The notes under the pieces are model-generated. The model was not told where the DNA came from and ran no database searches. It saw nothing but the letters and a program-made list of their open reading frames with translations. Shown one piece after another: positions 59,052 to 64,000 of a stretch of 64,000 nt of DNA (within the stretch, counting starts at the first letter, position 1; each line of letters opens with the position of its first letter). The DNA comes from Asanoa sp. WMMD1127 (GTDB lineage Bacteria; Actinomycetota; Actinomycetes; Mycobacteriales; Micromonosporaceae): NCBI RefSeq assembly GCF_029626225.1, contig NZ_JARUBP010000001.1, positions 2,108,001-2,172,000 of the forward strand, given 5' to 3'. Made by a program: the position numbers and the translations under genes.

Positions 59052-59324
59052 GAGCGGTTCGAGCTGACGCAGAAACCTGGCTGTCGCGTCGACGCCCCGC
59101 TGGTCGACGAGTGTCTGGCCAATGTGGAGTGCACGGTGCTGGACGACTCGCTCGCCGACGCGTACAGCGGGCTCGTGATCCTCAACGCCGAGCAGGTCTG
59201 GGTCAACCAGGGCCGCGGCGAGCACCGGACCTTCCACCACAACGGCGACGGCACCTTCAACGCCGACGGTGACCTGATCGACCTCCGCGACCACATGGTC
59301 CTCTGGAAGGCCTACCAGGACTAA
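59052..59324 (+). pseudogene. Flavin reductase-like gene, 3' part after the IS3 element
   Basis: This is the distal half of the gene begun at 57481. After the duplicated GAG, codons from 59055 encode RFELTQKPGCRVDAPLV, CTVLDDSLADAYSGLVILN, VWVNQGRGEHRTFHHNGDG and DLIDLRDHMVLWKAYQD with a TAA stop. It has no start of its own and is not expected to be expressed usefully. Joined to the 5' part it restores KFE-RFE at the boundary. Confidence 0.88.
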
Positions 59325-59361
59325 GTGTTTTGCCCAGTGCGGCCTGCGACGGGCCAGCCGC

Positions 59362-59430
59362 GTCTGGTGGTGGCCCGGAATCACCCGCATACAACACCGG
59401 TATCCAGGCAATTCCGGGCCACCCCCAGAC
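59362..59430. repeat. Hairpin-forming repeat element, copy B
   Basis: The arms 59362-59381 and 59411-59430 match in 18 of 20 positions (GTCTGGTGGTGGCCCGGAAT type). The loop contains ATACAACACCGGTATCC (59389-59405), identical to the core of copy A near pknB. The element may extend to about 59335-59478. Like copy A it lies between convergent genes, here the flavin reductase remnant and a small hypothetical gene. Confidence 0.75.
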
Positions 59431-59481
59431 GACACCTGGACTCCGTCTCGGCTCACGCTGATCGGCAGGACAGCCCTTAGC

Positions 59482-59841
59482 TCACCAGATGACCACCGCG
59501 CCGCCGGCCTTGCGGGCGCGGGCTATCGCGGTGGCGATGTTGCGCACGTGCTGCGCCACGAAGGAAGGGTCGCGGCCGACCGAGGCCGACACGTAGCCGA
59601 GGTTGTCGAGGAGCAGGGCGCAGTCGGCTTCCAGGGCGTCGAGCTCGGCCGGCGTTTCCGCATAGACGTCCTGGGTCGCCAGCGTCGGCAGCATGCGCGC
59701 GCCGAGGGCCACCACGCACGGTGAGCCGTAGATGCTGGTGCGGGCCGTCGTCGGGCCGGCCAGGTCGGAGCCGGCCGGGCCGTCGAGGAAGACCATTTCG
59801 TCGGCCGGGCCGCGGACGTATGCGTGCACGAGGAGGCTCAT
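59482..59841 (-). CDS. Hypothetical protein (119 aa)
   Basis: The product begins MSLLVHAYVRGPADEMVFLDGPAG and contains GSPCVVALGARMLPTLATQDVYAETPAELDALEADC, with an ordered alternation of helix- and strand-like segments ending GGAVVIW. It has no membrane segment or signal. No family was recognised. The ATG at 59841 is divergent from the ArsR gene, and the two share an 85-bp promoter region. Confidence 0.55.
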   Translation of the reverse strand: MSLLVHAYVRGPADEMVFLDGPAGSDLAGPTTARTSIYGSPCVVALGARMLPTLATQDVYAETPAELDALEADCALLLDNLGYVSASVGRDPSFVAQHVRNIATAIARARKAGGAVVIW

Positions 59842-59879
59842 CGCCGTCGATAGTTACATACCGGCGACGCTCCGCGTAT

Positions 59880-59926
59880 ACAACTAGGTGGTTGTGCAAA
59901 GGGCTGGTTGTGGATAGGGTCGACGA
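59880..59926 (+). promoter_or_regulatory. ArsR-operon promoter and candidate operator
   Basis: TTGTGC (59892-59897), 17 bp, then TAGGGT (59915-59920), 6 nt before the GTG at 59927, makes a good leaderless promoter. The inverted repeat ACAAC-6-GTTGT (59880-59884 and 59891-59895) overlaps the -35 box and is a natural site for autorepression by the ArsR protein. Confidence 0.55.
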
Positions 59927-60262
59927 GTGACCACCGACGAGCTCAGCCTGGTCTTCGCCGCCCTGGCCGATCCGACCCGGCGCGCCATTCTTGAGCGACT
60001 CGCGAAGGGTGACGCCACCGTCAACCAGCTCGCCGAGCCGTTCGCGATGAGCCAGCAGGCGATCTCCAAGCACGTCAAGGTGCTGGAAAAGGCCCGGCTG
60101 GTGTCGCGTACGCGGGACGCCCAGTCCCGGCCCTGCGCGCTTGACGCGGTCCGGCTCGACGCCGCCGCCGGCTGGATAGCCGAGCACCGCAAGGTCTGGG
60201 CGGACCGCTACGACCGGCTCGACGAGCACCTGACAAGCCTGCGCACGAAGGAAGCAGAATGA
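59927..60262 (+). CDS. ArsR-family winged-helix repressor
   Basis: The 111-residue protein has the ArsR core FAALADPTRRAILERLAKGDATVNQLAEPF with recognition helix MSQQAISKHVKVLEKARLV and wing SRTRDAQSRPCAL. There is no metal-binding ELCVCDL motif, so it belongs to the subset that pairs with SRPBCC proteins. GTG 59927 follows TAGGGT by 6 nt. Its stop overlaps the SRPBCC gene (ATGA). Confidence 0.9.
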   Translation: MTTDELSLVFAALADPTRRAILERLAKGDATVNQLAEPFAMSQQAISKHVKVLEKARLVSRTRDAQSRPCALDAVRLDAAAGWIAEHRKVWADRYDRLDEHLTSLRTKEAE

Positions 60263-60711
60263 CTGAGACCGGCGAGTTGACCTACCGCCGCGTGCACGAC
60301 GCGCCGCCAGACTTGATCTTCGAGTGCATGACCACGCCGGAGCACCTCACCCATTTCTGGGGGCCGACCGGCACCACGACGCCACTCGACGGGATCGTCG
60401 TCGACCTGCGACCCGGCGGCGCCTTCGAGACGACCATGGTCAACGACCGCGACGGCAGCAGTTACACGATGCGGGCGACCTACGTCGAGATCGAGCGCCC
60501 GCGCCGGCTCGTGTGGGTCGAGGCCGAGTCCCACGGCGGCATGCGGACCACGGTCACCTTCAGCGCGCTCGCCGACGGCCGCACCGAGGTGGTCACCCAC
60601 CAGACCAACGTTCCTGAGGCATACCGCAGCGCCGCGGCCCAGGCCGGCTTCCAGACCAGCCTCGACCGCTTCGCGGCATACCTCGACACCTTCAGAGGGG
60701 GTACGCAATGA
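60259..60711 (+). CDS. SRPBCC/AHSA1-domain protein
   Basis: The 150-residue START-like protein shows FECMTTPEHLTHFWGPTGTT, VVDLRPGGAFETTMV and RPRRLVWVEAESHGGM, then QAGFQTSLDRFAAYLDTF at the end. Such proteins have a hydrophobic ligand cavity; those cotranscribed with ArsR regulators are of unknown substrate. ATG overlaps the ArsR stop, and the stop overlaps the hydrolase start, so the three form a tight operon. Confidence 0.9.
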   Translation: MTETGELTYRRVHDAPPDLIFECMTTPEHLTHFWGPTGTTTPLDGIVVDLRPGGAFETTMVNDRDGSSYTMRATYVEIERPRRLVWVEAESHGGMRTTVTFSALADGRTEVVTHQTNVPEAYRSAAAQAGFQTSLDRFAAYLDTFRGGTQ

Positions 60712-61493
60712 GCAAGCTGACATCAACCGACGGCACGACGATCGCGTACGAACGCAGCGGCAGCGGCCCGCCGGTGATCCTGGTCGACGGGGCGATGTGC
60801 TACCGCGCGTCCGGCCCGATGCGCCCGCTGGCGGCCGTGCTTTCCGACCATTTCACGGTGTACGCGTACGACCGCCGTGGCCGGGGCGACAGCGGTGACA
60901 CGGCGCCGTACGCGGTGGCGCGCGAGATCGACGATCTGCGTGCACTGGTGGCCGAGGCGGGTGGCGACGCGTACGCGTACGGCATCTCGTCGGGCGCCGC
61001 CCTGCTGCTGCACGCCGCGGCCGCCGGAGTGGCCTTCGAGAAGTTGGCGCTGTTCGAGCCGCCGTTCGTCTCGGAGACCGACGGCGGGTCGTGGAGCCGC
61101 GACTACACGGAGCGGCTGACCCGGCTGCTGTCGGCCGGCCGCAACGGTGACGCGATCGAGCTGTTCATGACCTCGGTCGGGATGCCGGCGGAGATGGTCG
61201 CGGGGATGCGCGGGCAGCCGTTCTGGGCGGTCTTCGAGGCGGTGGCGCCGACCCTGGCCTACGACAACGCGGTGATGGGCGACTCGTCGGTGCCGCGCTC
61301 GGTCGCCGAGCTGGTGCGGGTGCCGACGCTGGTGGCGGCCGGTGGAGCGAGTCCGGACAACCTCAGGGTCGCGGCCAAGGCGACGGCGGACGCGGTCCCC
61401 GGCGCGGTCCATCGTGAACTCGCCGGCCAGACGCACGACGTGCAACCCGATGCGTTGGGTCCGGTGTTGCTGGAGTTCTTCACCGGCCGATAG
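60708..61493 (+). CDS. Alpha/beta-hydrolase
   Basis: The 261-residue protein has the hydrolase fold with oxyanion region VDGAM, nucleophile Ser94 in GISSG (92-96) and catalytic His243 in GQTHDV; the acidic member is probably Asp in the ASPDNL region. The sequence resembles small esterase-like members with DRRGRGDSGDT. ATG overlaps the SRPBCC stop. Substrate unknown; role in detoxification or signalling is inferred from the ArsR operon. Its 3' end overlaps the convergent monooxygenase remnant by 14 bp. Confidence 0.88.
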   Translation: MSKLTSTDGTTIAYERSGSGPPVILVDGAMCYRASGPMRPLAAVLSDHFTVYAYDRRGRGDSGDTAPYAVAREIDDLRALVAEAGGDAYAYGISSGAALLLHAAAAGVAFEKLALFEPPFVSETDGGSWSRDYTERLTRLLSAGRNGDAIELFMTSVGMPAEMVAGMRGQPFWAVFEAVAPTLAYDNAVMGDSSVPRSVAELVRVPTLVAAGGASPDNLRVAAKATADAVPGAVHRELAGQTHDVQPDALGPVLLEFFTGR

Positions 61494-62668
61494 GGCCGAC
61501 GTGCTCAGGTCGGACGCCGAGGCCGACGACCCGGGCGGCGAGTTGCTGCAATCGGGGGGTCCGGTCGACGAGCCGCACAGGGCGCGGCACGTTGACCGGC
61601 CCGGTTGCGTGCAAAAGGGGATCGACGATGCGGCGCTGCGCGAGCCGCTGCCCGGCCTGGGTCACCGCGGTCGGGAACCGCCGACGCCGCTCCACCTTGG
61701 ACAGATCACCGTCGGTCAACGTGCCGGCGGGCCAGCGCCGGACCGAGGATGCGGGCTGCCGCCACGGCGTCCTGGACAGCGAGGTTGATCCCGACGCCGC
61801 CGATCGGCGACATGGCGTGCGCCGCGTCGCCGATCAGCAGGGCACCCGGCGCCCACCAGCGGCGGAGCCGGTCCAGCTTGACGGTCAACAGCCGCACGTC
61901 GTCCCAGCTCCTCAGCTCGCCGACGCGATCGCCGAGGTGCGGCGCCCGGGCGGCGACACGGTCGCGGAAGGCGTCGAGCCCGGCGGCGCGTACCTCGTCG
62001 TAGCCGCCCTTGGCGATCACATAGGCGCACTGGAAGTAGTCGCCGCGGTCGATGCAGAGCATGAGCCCGCCGGCGCCGACCCGCATGTCGAGCCCGGCCG
62101 GCTCGTCGGGCCGGCGGGAGATGCGAAACCGCAGCACATCCATCGGCGCCCCGAACTCACGGGAGGCCAGGCCGAGCCGTTCCCGGACAACGGATGTGCG
62201 CCCGTCGCAGCCAACGGTGAGCCGGGCCCGTACCTCGCGGCCGTCCTTGGTCCTGACGCCGGCCACCCTGCCGTCGCCGTCGCGCAGCAGGTCGACGACC
62301 TCGGTCGAGCGCAGCAGGGTGAAGTTCGGCAGCTTGGCCGCCTCGTCGGCGAGGAGGTCGAGGAAATCCCACTGCGGCAGGAACAGGATGTACGGATGCC
62401 GCCCGGGCAACCGGCTGAAGTCGGCGACCCGCACGGTCCCGTCGTCGAACGTGGCCCGCAGCGCGTCCACCTTGCGCCCGGGCCGCTCCGCGATGGCGGC
62501 GCCCAGACCGATCTCGTCGAGCAGCGTCAGCGTCGACGGGTGGACGGTGTCACCGCGGAAGTCGCGCAGAAAGTCGGCATGCTTCTCGAGCACGACAACC
62601 TCGACACCCTGCCGCGCGAGCAACAACCCCAGCACAACCCCGGCCGGCCCACCACCGGCAACACACAC
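61480..62668 (-). pseudogene. FAD-dependent monooxygenase with a frameshift
   Basis: The 5' part (62668-61706) encodes the FAD dinucleotide motif VAGGGPAGVVLGLLLARQG, GCDGRTSVVRERLGL and the flavin-binding GDAAHAMSPIGGVGINLAVQDA. After GPALARRH the frame runs to an early stop. The expected C-terminal continuation (LTDGDLSKVERRRRFPTAV) is in another frame down to 61480. Removing one C from the GGCCC near 61727-61731 would restore reading. It is either a recent pseudogene or a sequencing error. The start is unclear: AGGAGG (62686-62691) is 17 nt from the GTG at 62668, with no closer start codon in frame. Confidence 0.75.
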
Positions 62669-62813
62669 CGTTGTCTCGACGACGTCCTCCTAGATCAGAC
62701 GTCACCACGCTATGACCACGAACCGCGCAACGCATCCGCTGGGCGGCCGGGGCGTGCGCGAGGGCTGCGGGATACGAGGACCTACGGCCGAGCCGATGGC
62801 TCGCCGGAGCGCG

Positions 62814-63005
62814 CTAGCGGCGCACTTCTCCCTCGCGGACCCCGTCGAGGAACTCGCTCCACGCTGAGCGAGAGAACGCCATGACCGGCCCTTCACGGTC
62901 TTTCGAGTCACGCACGAGCACCCGACCGTCGAGCGCGGCGACCTCCACGCATGCGCCGGTCGAGCACCTACTAAGCCATTTGACCCGACTCTGATCTTTG
63001 GACAT
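62814..63005 (-). CDS. DUF397 small protein (distal copy)
   Basis: The 63-residue protein has WLSRCSTGACVEVAALD, VLVRDSKDREGPVMAFS and SEFLDGVREGEVRR, the DUF397 pattern. ATG 63005 follows GGGAG. Together with the next DUF397 copy and the XRE-DUF5753 gene upstream it forms a second locus of the kind seen at 20.5 kb. Two DUF397 genes per regulator are common. Confidence 0.8.
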   Translation of the reverse strand: MSKDQSRVKWLSRCSTGACVEVAALDGRVLVRDSKDREGPVMAFSRSAWSEFLDGVREGEVRR

Positions 63006-63203
63006 GAGTCACGCTCCCTAGTAGTGACCTACGCACAGCGTAAGCAACGACTGGAACGCAGGGAACGTGAGTGAACGCAGTGAGTGCTGGCAATGTCGGG
63101 GATTGCGGCGAAATGCGATTTTTGTGGTAATTGGAACGACCTGGATTGTGAGCCGCGTTCGGCGCTGTACCGAGTACGCGAAGTTCACGGCTCACAACCG
63201 CCA

Positions 63204-63404
63204 CTAGTTTGCGTGGAATCGGCCAGCCTTGATGTCAATCATGAAGTCGGTCCAGACACCCTTGGGGAAGGCTAACGGCGTGCCTTCGGGCGACTTGGAG
63301 TCCCGCATGAGCACATTCTCCACCGCATCGGCGACTTCGACGCAGGCGCCGGACGCGCATCGGCTGCTCTTGCGCCATGAGATGGCCGCACTCGACTCGT
63401 TCAA
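63204..63404 (-). CDS. DUF397 small protein (proximal copy)
   Basis: The 66-residue protein shows ISWRKSSRCASGACVEVADA, VLMRDSKSPEGTPLAF and WTDFMIDIKAGRF. The apparent start is a TTG at 63404, 31 nt after the XRE gene stop, with AAAGG about 10 nt before it. It resembles the distal copy and the copy at 21393, and most likely modulates the upstream DUF5753 regulator. Confidence 0.75.
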   Translation of the reverse strand: MNESSAAISWRKSSRCASGACVEVADAVENVLMRDSKSPEGTPLAFPKGVWTDFMIDIKAGRFHAN

Positions 63405-63435
63405 CGTTCTATGCCTTTCGTTCGCTATAGGTTGG

Positions 63436-64000
63436 TCAGGCCAACGCGGTGGCGTGGTCCTTGATTAGCCCCGCCGAGGTTGTCTCGTCGTGCGCACTGC
63501 TCCACAAGCGGTCGAAGATTCCCCGATGCCGCTTGATTTTCTCCTTGTCCTCGACGATCTCGTCGAGAATGTCACTTTCCCTGTAGAGCAGCGCGTCATC
63601 GTCCTCGTTTCCGAGACTGATGAGCTCAAAGGTCCCCAGCATGGGAATCGTCGCCTGCTCGACGAAGGGAATGATTTTGACGGCGATTCGCCCTTCGCCG
63701 ACGAGGTTCAGCAGATGCTCGAGCTGGTCTCGCAACACATCGGCGCCGCCGACCTGGCGGGAAAGCACGGACTCGTCGAGCAGCACGTAGACGGCGGTTG
63801 ACCGGTCCGCCGTGAGGAACTTCTGCCGGCGCATCTCGCGAACGCGCAACCGCGCCTCTATCGCATCTTCGCTGAGCTCCCCGGCGAAGGTGTGCAGCAC
63901 CGCCTGGGTATAGGCGGGCGTCTGAAGGCGGCCCGGCACGACCATGGGATAGAAATAGCGAATCTCGGTGGCCTCGACCTCGAGTTGCACCAGCTGCACC
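63436..64000 (-). CDS. XRE-DUF5753 regulator, partial (runs off the right edge)
   Basis: About 187 C-terminal residues of a DUF5753 domain are visible: PMVVPGRLQTPAYTQAVLH, RRQKFLTADRSTAVYVLLDESVLSRQVGG, IAVKIIPFVEQATIPMLGTFELISL and a charged end. The N-terminal helix-turn-helix lies beyond base 64000. It heads a second XRE/DUF397 locus with two small DUF397 genes downstream. Sequence differs clearly from the copy at 20548, so it is a separate member, not a recent duplicate. Confidence 0.85.
   Translation of the reverse strand, partial: VQLVQLEVEATEIRYFYPMVVPGRLQTPAYTQAVLHTFAGELSEDAIEARLRVREMRRQKFLTADRSTAVYVLLDESVLSRQVGGADVLRDQLEHLLNLVGEGRIAVKIIPFVEQATIPMLGTFELISLGNEDDDALLYRESDILDEIVEDKEKIKRHRGIFDRLWSSAHDETTSAGLIKDHATALA

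Overview
This window comes from a high-GC filamentous actinobacterium. The evidence is the pervasive G/C third positions, frequent GTG/TTG starts, CrgA, a class E sortase, chaplin-like proteins, DUF397/helix-turn-helix pairs and the conserved pknB/pbpA/rodA cell-division cluster. The gene content looks most like Micromonosporaceae (Actinoplanes/Asanoa/Dactylosporangium-like), but that placement is inference. The order tRNA-Leu, fhaA, fhaB, pstP, rodA, pbpA, pknA, pknB, pabA, sortase, DUF881, crgA (28.8-41.6 kb) matches the neighbourhood found near dnaA/oriC in actinobacteria such as Mycobacterium. The window is therefore probably close to the replication origin.

Layout. 0.1-7.8 kb: an acyl-CoA catabolism module (TetR regulator, biotin carboxylase, carboxyltransferase, acyl-CoA dehydrogenase), split by two secreted-protein genes, one of which carries five chaplin-like repeats. 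7.8-8.5 kb: gene-free, with four 37-bp tandem repeats. 8.5-17.7 kb: MMPL exporter, HTH/P-loop ATPase regulator, divergent MarR/YceI pair, GCS2-type ligase and a polytopic membrane protein. 17.8-22.7 kb: a single-PASTA membrane protein with a Thr-motif tail, a Pro-rich surface protein, and an XRE-DUF5753/DUF397 pair. 22.9-28.7 kb: two tandem paralogous subtilases and a glycosyltransferase/epimerase operon. 28.8-41.6 kb: tRNA-Leu and the Ser/Thr kinase, peptidoglycan and division cluster. 41.7-53 kb: a membrane Fe-S reductase, a two-component system, a glycosyltransferase with 17 consecutive prolines, DedA, a GPP34 protein, two CNNM/CorC paralogues and an NlpC/P60 hydrolase. 53-55.5 kb: dCTP deaminase, a PNPOx-like protein, an M43 metalloprotease and tRNA-Gly. 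55.5-64 kb: an accessory, partly decaying region with an 18-bp minisatellite, an IS3-family element inside a flavin reductase gene, a frameshifted FAD monooxygenase, an ArsR/SRPBCC/hydrolase operon, and a second DUF397/XRE cluster running off the right edge.

How the genes work together. The kinase cluster encodes a phospho-signalling circuit (kinases PknA/PknB, phosphatase PstP, FHA readers FhaA/FhaB) beside its likely targets in elongation and division (RodA, PbpA, CrgA). The most interesting signal is that two membrane proteins in the window, the class E sortase and the PASTA protein, carry arrays of D-x-T-x-x-(I/V/L) motifs in their cytoplasmic tails. That is the form expected of kinase sites read by FHA domains. 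Other notable signals are the pentameric chaplin-like protein, at least nine genes with a TANNNT box 6-8 nt before the start codon (leaderless transcripts), and a hairpin element present in two convergent gene junctions.
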